The notes under the pieces: model-generated
Told to the model about the DNA's origin: nothing
Databases searched by the model: none
The model's input: only the letters and a program-made list of their open reading frames with translations
DNA from: Alicycliphilus denitrificans K601
Lineage (GTDB): Bacteria; Pseudomonadota; Gammaproteobacteria; Burkholderiales; Burkholderiaceae_C
NCBI RefSeq assembly: GCF_000204645.1
Contig: NC_015422.1
Span: 4,931,264-4,995,263 of the forward strand
Direction of reading: 5' to 3'
DNA length: 64,000 nucleotides
Translations under genes and position numbers: made by a program
In this document: positions 10,332-21,572 of the stretch, one piece after another
Position numbering within the stretch: position 1 is the stretch's first letter
Layout of the letters: the number at the start of each line of letters is the position of its first letter

Positions 10332-11588
10332 ATGGACATGCAATCTTCACCCATCGCCGCGCTGCGCATCGACGGCGCGCGCCTGTGGCAATCGCTCATG
10401 GATCTGGCGCGCATCGGCGGCACGCCCAAGGGCGGCGTGTGCCGCATCGCGCTCACCGAGCTCGACCGCCAGGGCCGCGACCTGTTCGTGCAATGGGCAC
10501 GCGAGGCCGGCTGCAGCATCCGCGTGGACGCCATCGGCAACATCTTCGCGCGCCGCGCCGGCACCGACGACAGCCTGCCGCCGGTGATGACCGGCAGCCA
10601 TATCGACACCCAGCCCACGGGCGGCAAGTTCGACGGCAACTACGGCGTGCTCGCGGGCCTGGAGGTGGTGCGCACGCTCAACGCCGCGGGCATCCACACG
10701 CGCGCGCCCATCGAAGTGGCCGTGTGGACGAACGAAGAGGGCTCGCGCTTCGTGCCCGTGATGATGGGCTCGGGCGTGTTCGCCGGCGCCTTCACGCTGG
10801 AGCACGCGCTGGCGCAGCGCGACGCGCAGGGTGTGAGCGTGGGCGAGGCGCTCGCAGCCATCGGCTACGCGGGCGAAAGCGGCCCCGCGCACGCCGTGGG
10901 CGCGTACTTCGAGGCGCACATCGAGCAGGGCCCGGTGCTGGAGAAGCATCAGCGCGTGATAGGCGTGGTGCAGGCCGCGCTGGGCCAGCGCTGGTACGAC
11001 GTGACCGTGCAGGGCATGGAGGCGCACGCGGGCCCCACGCCCATGGAGCTGCGGCGCGACGCGCTGCTGGCCGCGAGCCGCATCGTGGCCGAGGTCAACC
11101 GCATCGCCGTAGAGCGCATGCCGCACGCGCGCGGCACCGTGGGCTCGCTCGAAGTGTTCCCCAACTCGCGCAACGTGATCCCCGGCCGCGTGAAGTTCAG
11201 CGTGGACCTGCGCGCGCCCGACGACGCCCAGCTGCAGGACATGGACGCCGCGCTGCGCGCCGCCTGCGCGCGCATCGCCGCCGAATGCCAGGTGCAGGCC
11301 GAGGTGGAGCAGGTGGTGTACTTCCCGCCGCAGCCCTTCACGCCGCACCTGGTGCAGGCCGTGCGCGCCAGCGCCGCCGAACTGGGCTACAGCAGCATGG
11401 ACGCCGTCAGCGGCGCGGGCCACGACGCCGTGTACGTGGCGCGCGTGGCGCCGGCCGCGATGATCTTCGTGCCCTGCGCCGACGGCATCAGCCACAACGA
11501 GATCGAGGATGCCGAGCCCGCCCACCTGGAGGCCGGCTGCAACGTGCTGCTGCGCGCCATGCTCGCGCAGGCGGAGATCGCCGCATGA
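10332..11588 (+). CDS. M20-family N-carbamoyl-L-amino-acid hydrolase / beta-ureidopropionase / allantoate amidohydrolase
   Basis: Cytoplasmic metal-dependent amidohydrolase of 418 residues. It removes a carbamoyl group from an N-carbamoyl amino acid, releasing ammonia, CO2 and the amino acid. Metal-binding motifs seen: GSHIDTQPTGGKFDGNYG, with the His and Asp ligands, then WTNEEGSRFVP with Glu-Glu, and HIEQGPVLE. The dimerisation/lid domain contains MEAHAGPTPMELRRD. Family members differ in substrate (N-carbamoyl-beta-alanine, allantoate, N-carbamoyl-L-amino acids). The beta-alanine aminotransferase at the left end makes N-carbamoyl-beta-alanine attractive, but no dihydropyrimidinase is present here. 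Confidence 0.85.
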   Translation: MDMQSSPIAALRIDGARLWQSLMDLARIGGTPKGGVCRIALTELDRQGRDLFVQWAREAGCSIRVDAIGNIFARRAGTDDSLPPVMTGSHIDTQPTGGKFDGNYGVLAGLEVVRTLNAAGIHTRAPIEVAVWTNEEGSRFVPVMMGSGVFAGAFTLEHALAQRDAQGVSVGEALAAIGYAGESGPAHAVGAYFEAHIEQGPVLEKHQRVIGVVQAALGQRWYDVTVQGMEAHAGPTPMELRRDALLAASRIVAEVNRIAVERMPHARGTVGSLEVFPNSRNVIPGRVKFSVDLRAPDDAQLQDMDAALRAACARIAAECQVQAEVEQVVYFPPQPFTPHLVQAVRASAAELGYSSMDAVSGAGHDAVYVARVAPAAMIFVPCADGISHNEIEDAEPAHLEAGCNVLLRAMLAQAEIAA

Positions 11589-13051
11589 AGATCCTGATCG
11601 CGCGCCTCAACCACGAGACCAACACCTTCTCGCCCGTGCCCACGCCCATCGAGGCGTTCTCGCCCACCTATGGCGAGGAGGCCTACCGCGCCAACAAGGG
11701 CATGCGCACCGCCATGGCCGCCTTCATCGAGCTCGCCGAAGGCATGGGCGCCACGCTGGTCACGCCCGTGTCGGCCATGGCCAACCCCAGCGGCCCGGTG
11801 CACGCCGCAGCCTACGACGAACTCACGCGCCGCATCGCCGATGCCGCGCCGGGCTGCGACGCCATCCTGCTCGACCTGCACGGCGCCATGGTGGCCGAGC
11901 ACACCTGCGACGGCGAGGGCGACCTGCTCGCGCGCGTGCGCGCCGCCGCGCCCGGCGTGCCCGTGGGCGTGGCGCTGGACCTGCACGGCAACGTCACCGG
12001 GAAGATGGTGCAAAACGCCGACGTGATGGTGGGCTTCAAGACTTACCCGCACATCGACATGTACGAGACCGGCGAGCACGCGGGCCGCCTGCTGCTGCAG
12101 ATGCTGCGCGGCGAGGCGCGCTTTCGCGTGTGCTGGCACCGCCTGCCGCTCATGAGCCACACGCTGCGCAGCACCACGCTCGAAGGCCCCATGCGCGACG
12201 CCGTCGAGAACGCGCGCGCGCTGGAGCACTCGGGCATACCCGCCGTGTCGGTGTTCGGCGGCTTCTCGCTGGCCGATATCGAGGCGCCGTGCATGAGCGT
12301 GGTCGCCACCTGCCGCATCGAGGATGCCCCGGCCACCCAGGCCGCCGTGGACGGCCTCGCCCGGCAGATCTGGGAGCGGCGCGCCGAATACGTGTACCGC
12401 AGCGAGCCGCTGGCCGATTCGCTGCGCCGTGCCCGAAGCCTGGCCGAGGGCGCCACCAAGCCCGTGCTGCTGCTCGACCATGGCGACAACTGCATGTCGG
12501 GCGGCACCTGCGACACCATGGACGTGCTGCAGGCCGCGCTCGAACTGGGGCTCACGGGCATCGCCGTGGGGCCGCTGTGCGACCCCGAGGCCGTGGGCCG
12601 GCTGATCGCGGCGGGCAAAGGCGCCGAGGTCGAGATCGACCTGGGCAACAAGGTGCCGCTCACCAGCATCGGCCTGGCCAAGCAGCCGCTGCGCCTGCGC
12701 GGCACGGTGCGCGCGGTGAGCGACGGCGGCTACACCGTCACGGGCCCGATCTACACCGGCCAGCGCTGCCACATGGGCCGCACGGTGTGCCTCGACACGG
12801 GCGCCGCGCAGATCGTGGTGACCGAGCAGACGCACGAGCCCTGGGACCTGGGGGTGTTCCATTGCGTCGGGCTGGACCCCACGCGCTTTCGCTTCCTGCT
12901 GCTCAAGTCGCGCATGTACTGCCGGCCGGTGTTCGTGCCGCTGTCCGCCGGGCTGGTCGAATGCGACAGCCCCGGGGCCACGACCTCGGACTACGCGCGC
13001 TTTCCGTTCACCCGGGTGCGCAGGCCGGTCTTCCCGCTCGACGCGCTCTGA
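11585..13051 (+). CDS. M81-family metallopeptidase (MlrC-like)
   Basis: Protein of 488 residues in the DUF1485/MlrC family. Its named member opens linearised microcystin fragments, but most homologues have unknown substrates. Zinc-site motifs are visible: ARLNHETNTFSPVPT near the start, LDLHGAMVAEHTCDGEGDLL, DLHGNVTGKMV and KTYPHIDMYETG. The ATGA overlap with the carbamoyl hydrolase gene means the two are translated together, so both enzymes probably work on the product brought in by the upstream transporter. A peptidase/amidase acting before or after decarbamoylation is an inference. Confidence 0.85.
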   Translation: MKILIARLNHETNTFSPVPTPIEAFSPTYGEEAYRANKGMRTAMAAFIELAEGMGATLVTPVSAMANPSGPVHAAAYDELTRRIADAAPGCDAILLDLHGAMVAEHTCDGEGDLLARVRAAAPGVPVGVALDLHGNVTGKMVQNADVMVGFKTYPHIDMYETGEHAGRLLLQMLRGEARFRVCWHRLPLMSHTLRSTTLEGPMRDAVENARALEHSGIPAVSVFGGFSLADIEAPCMSVVATCRIEDAPATQAAVDGLARQIWERRAEYVYRSEPLADSLRRARSLAEGATKPVLLLDHGDNCMSGGTCDTMDVLQAALELGLTGIAVGPLCDPEAVGRLIAAGKGAEVEIDLGNKVPLTSIGLAKQPLRLRGTVRAVSDGGYTVTGPIYTGQRCHMGRTVCLDTGAAQIVVTEQTHEPWDLGVFHCVGLDPTRFRFLLLKSRMYCRPVFVPLSAGLVECDSPGATTSDYARFPFTRVRRPVFPLDAL

Positions 13052-13095
13052 CGCCTTCCGATTGGACGCGGCCGGATCACAACTGCTTCACCCGC

Positions 13096-13124
13096 GTTTG
13101 TCCCCGAGGCGACGGGCCTACAAT
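13096..13124 (+). promoter_or_regulatory. candidate sigma-70 promoter of maeB
   Basis: TACAAT (13119-13124) is a good -10 box, with TTTGTC/TTGTCC 15-17 bases upstream as a weak -35. It lies 75 bp before the malic enzyme start and after the end of the preceding operon. Confidence 0.45.
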
Positions 13125-13198
13125 CGGCTCCCCCTAATGCCGGCGGCATGCCCATGCGGCAATGCGGCCGCCGCCCCTGCCTTTGCTGGAGACGCTTG

Positions 13199-15508
<2,310 letters not shown>

Positions 15509-15535
15509 CCCCCCAAAGGCCCGTATTAACCCTCG

Positions 15536-15572
15536 TGCTCCTGCCCATTTTTTGGGCAGGAGCTTGCCTTTT
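15536..15572 (+). terminator. rho-independent terminator after maeB
   Basis: GCTCCTGCCC, a six-T loop, GGGCAGGAGC make a perfect 10-bp stem at 15536-15562, followed by TTGCCTTTTT. It sits 28 bp after the maeB stop. Confidence 0.75.
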
Positions 15573-15641
15573 TGCGGCCTTTTTGTCACACTACCGGGTC
15601 GAAATTTCGGGTTAACCCGTAGTTTCTGAAAGGTGTAGTGG

Positions 15642-16046
15642 ATGTTGAAGGCCGTCGCCATCCCGGCGTACAAGGCATTTGTGGCGTGTGCTCTGGGTGC
15701 CGCGGTCGTACTTGCGCCGGCTGGCGCGTCCGCGCGGCAGGCTTCCGAGGCTGCGGCCATCCCTCCCATCGCGCTGGCCGACCTGCCCCCCCAGGGGCGC
15801 GCCACCTACGCGCTGATTCGTGAGGGTGGACCGTTTCCCTACGACAAGGACGGCTCGGTCTTCGGCAATCGTGAACGGCTGTTGCCCGCGAAAAAGCGCG
15901 GCTACTACCGTGAATACACCGTGCGCACCCCTGGCGTGAGGAGCCGGGGCGCACGGCGGATCGTATGCGGCGGAGCCCCGCGCACGCCCGATGCCTGCTA
16001 CTACACCAGCGATCATTACAGTAGTTTTCGAGAGATCACGCAATGA
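15642..16046 (+). CDS. secreted barnase-type (N1/T1 guanyl-specific) ribonuclease
   Basis: Small protein of 134 residues with a signal peptide (about 1-31, hydrophobic ACALGAAVVLAPAGAS). The mature enzyme of about 100 residues looks like a microbial RNase of the barnase family. The catalytic trio can be placed: Glu91 in YYREYTV, Arg105/106 in GARRIV, His125 in SDHYSSF, matching barnase Glu73, Arg87 and His102. FGNRERLLP is the usual pre-catalytic segment. Two cysteines (109 and 119) could form a disulphide. The stop overlaps the start of the barstar gene (ATGA), so toxin and inhibitor are co-translated. RNA cleavage outside the cell or in the periplasm is the expected activity. Confidence 0.85.
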   Translation: MLKAVAIPAYKAFVACALGAAVVLAPAGASARQASEAAAIPPIALADLPPQGRATYALIREGGPFPYDKDGSVFGNRERLLPAKKRGYYREYTVRTPGVRSRGARRIVCGGAPRTPDACYYTSDHYSSFREITQ

Positions 16047-16612
16047 ACCCGGTAGCGCCCGACAGGGCTGATTTCATGGCGGCAGAGCTGGATGGATCGC
16101 GCCATGCGTTTTTTCATTCGCAGGACCGCTCCCACGGCCTTGCGGATATGTCGATTCGTGCACCTCTAAGAGAAAGAGCAACGGAGATGGAAACGCCACT
16201 TCGTAAAGACCAGGAAACGCTGCTGCGCGGAGTGCGCCCCAACATCGTGCAGTCGATCCGCGCGTTCCGCGTGCACGACCTGCAGGAGACGGCGCGCGTG
16301 CTGGGCCACCATTTCCTGTACGCCAACCTGGCGCACGCCCAGTCCAAGCAGGACATCCTGGAACTCATCGCCACGCAGTTCACCTTCCCGGCGCATTTCG
16401 GCAAGAACTTCGACGCGCTGTACGACTGCATGACCGACCCGCTGCACAAGTCGGGCCCGCAGCCGGGCTTCATCGTGGTGCTGGAGCAGATTCCCACCAC
16501 GGCCAAGTTCGACAAGGAAGCGCGCGAACAGTTGCTGGACATCTTCCGCGACGCCGCCGACTACTGGAGCGACCGCAAGATCCCGTTCCGGTGCTTCTAT
16601 TCTTTTCTGTAG
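16043..16612 (+). CDS. barstar-family RNase inhibitor
   Basis: Cytoplasmic inhibitor expected to bind and block the RNase encoded just upstream. The barstar fold occupies about residues 75-189, with LGHHFLYANLAHAQSKQDIL, then FTFPAHFGKNFDALYDCMTD (the Lys/Asn/Asp region) and WSDRKIPFRCFYSFL at the end. From the overlapping ATG at 16043 the protein has 189 residues, about 95 more than classical barstar; a second ATG at 16187 (METPLRKDQETLL) gives a 141-residue form. The extra N-terminal 48 residues show no recognisable domain. Which start is used cannot be settled from sequence; ATGA coupling favours the long form, conservation of the fold the short one. Confidence 0.85.
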   Translation: MNPVAPDRADFMAAELDGSRHAFFHSQDRSHGLADMSIRAPLRERATEMETPLRKDQETLLRGVRPNIVQSIRAFRVHDLQETARVLGHHFLYANLAHAQSKQDILELIATQFTFPAHFGKNFDALYDCMTDPLHKSGPQPGFIVVLEQIPTTAKFDKEAREQLLDIFRDAADYWSDRKIPFRCFYSFL

Positions 16613-16803
16613 CCCGTTCTGCAACCGCCGGCCAGGCGGAACGGGCCGTTGAAGCGCACCCCGGTGCCGCTTCTCAGGCCATAGAGATAGAGATCGACGC
16701 CTCGGGCGAGAAAATGCCCACGGACAAGCTCGTGGACGTGTCGCCCCTGGCGCTGCGCATGAGCAGCCCGTTCAACGCGGGCTACTGGCTCGCCGCGGCA
16801 TGA
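16591..16803 (+). other. small open frame, possible protein or gene remnant
   Basis: A 70-codon frame overlaps the barstar 3' end. Its last 40 codons (IEIEIDASGEKMPTDKLV... to WLAAA) have strongly GC-rich third positions and read like coding sequence, while the first part does not. There is no ribosome site at the 5' end. It may be the tail of a decayed gene or a short unannotated protein; I do not recognise it. Otherwise the 229-bp gap between barstar and rsmA holds nothing identifiable. Confidence 0.25.
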
Positions 16804-16841
16804 AATAGACACACCCCTGTGGCGCTGCGCGCCTTCGTGCG

Positions 16842-17609
16842 TTACGCCGGCGCCAGTTCCTGCGCCAGGGCCACGTAATGCGCCACGGGCACCTCCTCGG
16901 CGCGGCGCTGGGTGTCGAAGCCTCCCGCGTAGCCGTGTCCCTCCAGCCACCGGCCCAGGGTGTGGCGCAGCAGCTTGCGGCGCTGGCTGAAGGCCACCTG
17001 CACCAGTTCCGACAATAGCGCCTCGTCCACGGCCGCGGGCCGGGCGTGGGGCAGCATGCGCACCACGGCGCTGTCCACGCGCGGCGGCGGGTCGAAGCTT
17101 CCGGGGGGCACGAACAGCACATCCTCCATGGCGTAGCGCCACTGCAGCATCACCGACAGGCGGCCATAGGCGGCCGTGGCGGGGGCCGCCACCATGCGGT
17201 CTATGACCTCCTTCTGCAGCATGAAGTGCTGGTCCTCTATGATCTGCACGTGCGCCATCAGGTGGAACAGGATGGGCGTGGAGATGTTGTAGGGCAGGTT
17301 GCCTACCACTCTGATTTTAGGAGCTGCAAGCGTTTGTGCCACCTGCGTGAAATCGACTTTCAGCACATCGGATTCGATGACGTCGAGCTGGCCGTGCTGG
17401 CGCAGGCGCGCGGCCAGGTCGCGATCGAGCTCGATCACGGTGAGCCGGCCCAGGCGCTCGACCAGGGGCTGGGTCAGCGCGGCCAAGCCGGGGCCGATCT
17501 CCACCATATGCTGGCCGGGACGCGGCGCGATGGCACGCACGATGGCGTCGATGATGCCGGGGTCGCTCAGGAAATGCTGGCCGAAGCGCTTGCGCGGGAT
17601 GTGCTTCAT
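16842..17609 (-). CDS. rsmA: 16S rRNA dimethyladenosine transferase RsmA (KsgA)
   Basis: Enzyme of 255 residues that dimethylates two adjacent adenosines near the 3' end of 16S rRNA using SAM. The start [20 protein letters not shown] is diagnostic, the SAM motif VEIGPG is at 36-41 and the catalytic NLPYN is at 104-108. The ATG overlaps the surA stop (ATGA). Residues 93-100 (TLAAPKIR) are encoded by unusually AT-rich, rare codons such as CTT, GCA, CCT and AGA and resemble a half-copy of the window's palindromic repeat. Order lptD-surA-rsmA is conserved in proteobacteria; pdxA, often between surA and rsmA, is absent. Confidence 0.95.
   Translation of the reverse strand: MKHIPRKRFGQHFLSDPGIIDAIVRAIAPRPGQHMVEIGPGLAALTQPLVERLGRLTVIELDRDLAARLRQHGQLDVIESDVLKVDFTQVAQTLAAPKIRVVGNLPYNISTPILFHLMAHVQIIEDQHFMLQKEVIDRMVAAPATAAYGRLSVMLQWRYAMEDVLFVPPGSFDPPPRVDSAVVRMLPHARPAAVDEALLSELVQVAFSQRRKLLRHTLGRWLEGHGYAGGFDTQRRAEEVPVAHYVALAQELAPA
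17310..17335 (+). repeat. candidate intragenic half-copy of the palindromic repeat inside rsmA
   Basis: TTTTAGGAGCTGCAAGCG resembles the AT-edge plus AGCTGC...GCG arm of the intergenic repeat family and coincides with an AT-rich, rare-codon stretch just before the conserved NLPYN motif. Only one arm is recognisable. Confidence 0.35.
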
Positions 17610-19021
17610 TGCGGCGCTTCGCGGTATTCCACGTAGGCGCGGGCGCGCGCCTCCTGGATCCAGGTGGTGAAGGCCTCGTCGAGCTTTTTCTCGCGCACGG
17701 CGTCGCGCACCATGTCGCGCTGCTCGCGCTGCGTCAGCTTCGCCTCGCGGCGTTCGAGCAGCTGGATCAGGTGCACGCCGAAGCGCGACACCACGGGCTG
17801 GCTGATCTCGCCGGGCCGAAGCGCGTTGAGCGCCTCCTGGAATTCGGGCACGTAGCGCCCGGGCCCGGCCCAGCCCAGGTCGCCGCCGTCCTTGGCACTG
17901 CCGTCCTGCGAATACTCGCGTGCCAGCGTGGCGAAGTCGGCTTGGCCGCGCAGCACGCGCTGGCGCAGGTCTTCCAGGCGCTCGGCCGCCTGGCGTTCCG
18001 ACAGCCCGGAGCCCACGCGCAGCAGGATGTGGCGCGCGTGGCTTTGCACGGCCATCGTGGGCACGCCGCCCTGGCTCCTGTCCACCACCTTCAGGATGTG
18101 GAAGCCCGCGGGCGAGCGCAGCGGGCCGACGATGCTGCCCACCGCCGCCTGCTGCACTGCGGTCACGAACAGCTCGGGATAGCGGTCGAGCGGGCGCAGG
18201 CCCAGCAGGCCGCCGCCGGAGCCCTCGGGCACGTCGGAATACTCCTGCACCAGCACGCCGAAGTCCCCGCCGGCGCGCAGCTTGTCCAGCACCTCCTGGG
18301 CGCGGGCCGCGCGCCTGGCGACCTCTTCGGGGCTGGCGCCCTCGGGCACCTTGACGAGGATGTGGCCCAGGTTGATCTCCATCTTGCCGGGGCCGGCGGT
18401 CTTCTGCTGGTCCTGCAGGTACTGGTCCACCTCCAGGTCGCTCACGCGCACGCGCGACTCCACGTCGCGCTCGCGCACGCGCAGGGCCAGCAGCTGGTTG
18501 CGCAGTTCCTCGCGGAAGCGCTCCTTGCTGATGCCGTCTGCCGCCAGGCGCCGGTGCATCTCGTCCACGCTCACGTCGTTCTGCCGGGCCACGTTCTGCT
18601 CGGCCTGGTTGACGGCGTAGTCGTCCACCTTGATTCCGCCTTCCTTGGCGAGCTGGACCTGGATCTTCTCCAGAATCAGGCGTTCGAGCACTTCCTTGAC
18701 CAGCACTTCGTGCGGCGGCATGGCCGCGCCCTGGCCGCTCAGCTGCTGCGCCACGCGCTCGGCGCGCTGGCGCACCTCGTTGTTGGTGATGGGCTCGGAG
18801 TTGACCACCGCCACGATGTAGTCGGCCTGGCGCACCGCGGGGCTGGTCGCGCCGGCCGGCGGCAGCAGGGTCGCCGTGGAAGAGGGCAGGCGCTGCAGCC
18901 CGGCGGAGCCCGAGGGCCGCAGCCCCTGGGCCTGGGCGGCGGGCGCCAGCACGGCCGCGGCGGTCAGGCAGGCCAGGGCCAGGGTCGAAGCTCGGTGGTT
19001 CATGGCGTGGAGGAAATTCAT
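17606..19021 (-). CDS. surA: periplasmic chaperone / peptidyl-prolyl isomerase SurA
   Basis: Protein of 471 residues that escorts outer-membrane proteins, LptD included, through the periplasm. A signal peptide covers about 1-31 ([18 protein letters not shown]). The N-terminal SurA domain begins [18 protein letters not shown]. Two parvulin domains follow, at about 195-300 (starting near [13 protein letters not shown]) and 325-430 (starting [14 protein letters not shown]). A second ATG 18 bases downstream is an alternative start. Placed between lptD and rsmA, transcribed leftwards with them, 33 bp after lptD. Confidence 0.94.
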   Translation of the reverse strand: MNFLHAMNHRASTLALACLTAAAVLAPAAQAQGLRPSGSAGLQRLPSSTATLLPPAGATSPAVRQADYIVAVVNSEPITNNEVRQRAERVAQQLSGQGAAMPPHEVLVKEVLERLILEKIQVQLAKEGGIKVDDYAVNQAEQNVARQNDVSVDEMHRRLAADGISKERFREELRNQLLALRVRERDVESRVRVSDLEVDQYLQDQQKTAGPGKMEINLGHILVKVPEGASPEEVARRAARAQEVLDKLRAGGDFGVLVQEYSDVPEGSGGGLLGLRPLDRYPELFVTAVQQAAVGSIVGPLRSPAGFHILKVVDRSQGGVPTMAVQSHARHILLRVGSGLSERQAAERLEDLRQRVLRGQADFATLAREYSQDGSAKDGGDLGWAGPGRYVPEFQEALNALRPGEISQPVVSRFGVHLIQLLERREAKLTQREQRDMVRDAVREKKLDEAFTTWIQEARARAYVEYREAPQ

Positions 19022-19054
19022 GGGGTAGCAAGGCTGCCGGGCGGACGCAGCATG

Positions 19055-21499
19055 TCAATCGTATTGGGAGAAACGGCTGGGGATGGCCACGTCCTCGCGC
19101 AGGAGCTTGTAGCGCGGCACGTATTGCCTCAGGATGGCCAGCGGGTTGGCCCCGAGCGACAGGCGCGAGAAGCCGACGAACTCGATCTGGAACATGAGCC
19201 GGGTGCTGGCCGTGATCTGGCTGCTCTGCAGGCGCTCGAGCACCACGCGGCCGATCCAGCAGCAGCTCTCGTACTCCAGGCCGACCACGGTGTCTACGAG
19301 CTTGCGGTCCTGCAGGCTGTAGTTGAGCCGGCCCACGCTGTACCAGCGGCCCGCGCGCTCCTTGCCGCCCCGGTCGCCGCCCCACAGGTCGCTGAGGGGC
19401 CATTGCCAGCCCACGTCGACCTGCTCGCTGGGCACGGTGATCAGGTCGGTCACCTTCTGCATGCGGTAGGCCGCGCTCACCGTGCGGTAGCTGCCGGGCG
19501 AGTAGTGCACCCCCACCGTGGTGCGCAGCGAGCGTCCGGTCTTGGGGTTGTACTGCACCGTGGAGTCCAGGCCCCACTGCGGCGTCCAGTTGATGCTCGC
19601 GCCCAGCAGCACGTCCGACAGCCGCTCGCTGGCCGGCGTGCCGCCCGGCAGGGTCACCTTCTGGTCGGCGAAGCGCAGGCGCTGCGCCACACCCAGGCGC
19701 GCGGCCTCGGCGCCCGTCTCGGGGTGGATCAGGCGCGTGGTCACGCCCAGCGTGAGCAGGTTGTTGTCCGCGATCCGGTCGTTGCCGCCGAAGGCGTTCT
19801 CGGTATAGATGGAGGCGAAGTTGAAGTCGTTGGCCGCCGTGTCGTACACCGGCAGCATGCTCTGGTCGCGGTACGGTGTGTAGGTGTAGAAGGCGCGCGG
19901 CTCCAGCGTCTGCAGGTAGTCGCCGCCGAAGAAGCGCGCGTCGCGCTCGAACACCAGGCCGCTGTCCAGGCTGAAGGTGGGCAGCGTGCGGCTGGCCGTG
20001 CGTTGGCCGTTGGAGAGCGACTCGTCGAATTCGTACTGCGTGGCATGCAGCTGCAGGCGCGGCGTGATGAAGCCCGACGGCGCGAGGAAGGGCCGGCTGA
20101 TCTGCGCCACGGCGTAGCTGCGCCGGCCGTTGGGCTGCGCGTAGTACCTGCGGTCCGCCTCGAAGCTCGTGTAATCCGCCTCCACCGTCGCGTCCAGGCC
20201 GCCGCCGAGCTGCGCGGGCGCGTAGCGCCAGTGCAGCTGGGGCATGCGGTCGTAGGGCGGGGTGATGGGCGCGGTCACGTCCTGCAGCGTCTGCCACTTG
20301 AGGGTGCGCAGGCTCAGCTGGTGCTCGCCGCGCGCCCAGTTCAGCGACGCCTCGCCCGGCAGCAGGCGCTGGGTGAGCTGGTTGCCGCCCATGCCCATGC
20401 CGGCCAGGCCGCTGGTGCGCGGCGAGAAGTCGCGCCAGTAGTCGTCGTCGCTCACGCGCCGCACGTTCAGGTTCAGCCCCACGTCGCCCGCGGGCGTGCC
20501 GAGCGTGGCGCGGTGGCGCACGCCATAGGCCCAGCGGTCGCGCTCGCGCAACTGGTCGCGGGGCAGGTAGCTGGCGTTGAGCTCTCCGCTGTAGCGCGGT
20601 TCGAGGTAGCGAAATTCGCCCGCCAGCCCCACGCCGCGCCGGCTCATGACCAGGGGGGTGATGGTGGCGTCGCGGTTGGGCGCGATGTTCCAGTAATAGG
20701 GCTGGATGTATTCCACGCCGCTCACGCTGTCCAGGCCGATGGTGGGCGGCAGCAGGCCGGACTTGCGCCGCTCCGACAGCGGAAAGCTGATGTTCCCCAT
20801 GGGCAGCACGGGCACGCCCTTGAACTCCAGCACGCCGTCCTCGGCCGTGCCCACGTCCTCCGCGCGGTCCAGGCGGATGGTCTTGGCGTGGATGATCCAG
20901 TCGGGCTTCCAGCTGGCCTCGTCGGTGCGCTCGCAGGTGGTGTAGGTAGCGTTGTGCACCACCGAGCGGTCGCGGTCCACGAAGTCCACGCGCGTGGCCT
21001 CGCCATGGGCCGCGGTCTCCAGGAAGCGGTAGCGCGCGTCGCTGAAGAAACCGCTGAAGGCGTCCACGCGCAAGTCCAGCAGCGTGCCGTCGTAGAGGTT
21101 GCCGGCGCGGTTGATGTGCACGTGGCCGCGCGCCTTGGCGCGATCGTCGGCCACGTCGTACTCCATCTCGTCGGCATGGATCACGGTGTCGCCGCGGCGC
21201 AGCTCGGCGTTGCCCTCGACCGTGGCCCGGATGTCGGGCTGGCCCGTGACGCGGTCGCCGCGCACGAACACGGGCAGCTGCGAGCGCACGTCGTCGGGCA
21301 GGGTCTCCTGCAGCCGCGGGCTGGAACGCAGCGCGGGCGGCGCCTCGGCCTGCTCCGAGGCACTCCCGCCCGCCTGGGCCAGCGCGGCCAGCGGCACGCC
21401 GCACAGCATCAGGGCTGCCAGGCGCGCCAGTGGTGCGCGGCGCGCTGGCGGGGCGGACATGGTGGCGGGCAGGGCGTGGGGCAAGAGGGAACGATCCAT
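19055..21499 (-). CDS. lptD: LPS-assembly outer-membrane protein LptD
   Basis: Large outer-membrane beta-barrel protein (814 residues from the chosen start) that inserts lipopolysaccharide into the outer leaflet. A signal peptide ([20 protein letters not shown]) is followed by an OstA/LptA-like N-terminal domain ([20 protein letters not shown]) and a long barrel ending [20 protein letters not shown]. Two Cys-containing stretches appear (TYTTCERTD and [10 protein letters not shown]), consistent with the disulphides of LptD. Start choice is uncertain: ATGs at 21574, 21499 and 21460 all precede the signal peptide and none has a clear ribosome site. I prefer 21499; 21574 would overlap the divergent gene. 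Confidence 0.92.
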   Translation of the reverse strand: MDRSLLPHALPATMSAPPARRAPLARLAALMLCGVPLAALAQAGGSASEQAEAPPALRSSPRLQETLPDDVRSQLPVFVRGDRVTGQPDIRATVEGNAELRRGDTVIHADEMEYDVADDRAKARGHVHINRAGNLYDGTLLDLRVDAFSGFFSDARYRFLETAAHGEATRVDFVDRDRSVVHNATYTTCERTDEASWKPDWIIHAKTIRLDRAEDVGTAEDGVLEFKGVPVLPMGNISFPLSERRKSGLLPPTIGLDSVSGVEYIQPYYWNIAPNRDATITPLVMSRRGVGLAGEFRYLEPRYSGELNASYLPRDQLRERDRWAYGVRHRATLGTPAGDVGLNLNVRRVSDDDYWRDFSPRTSGLAGMGMGGNQLTQRLLPGEASLNWARGEHQLSLRTLKWQTLQDVTAPITPPYDRMPQLHWRYAPAQLGGGLDATVEADYTSFEADRRYYAQPNGRRSYAVAQISRPFLAPSGFITPRLQLHATQYEFDESLSNGQRTASRTLPTFSLDSGLVFERDARFFGGDYLQTLEPRAFYTYTPYRDQSMLPVYDTAANDFNFASIYTENAFGGNDRIADNNLLTLGVTTRLIHPETGAEAARLGVAQRLRFADQKVTLPGGTPASERLSDVLLGASINWTPQWGLDSTVQYNPKTGRSLRTTVGVHYSPGSYRTVSAAYRMQKVTDLITVPSEQVDVGWQWPLSDLWGGDRGGKERAGRWYSVGRLNYSLQDRKLVDTVVGLEYESCCWIGRVVLERLQSSQITASTRLMFQIEFVGFSRLSLGANPLAILRQYVPRYKLLREDVAIPSRFSQYD

Positions 21500-21572
21500 G
21501 GATTGCGCGGGTCGGCGTTGCGCCGCGGGCCACCCGGCCGGGTGGGACCGGGTTTGTAGAATTGGATTATCC

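Noticed and set aside
17609..21559. A very long open frame on the strand opposite surA-lptD, and similar long antisense frames throughout
   Set aside because: High GC with GC3 bias keeps antisense frames open; the encoded residues are Arg/Ala/His-rich with no domain, while the opposite strand encodes clear SurA and LptD.
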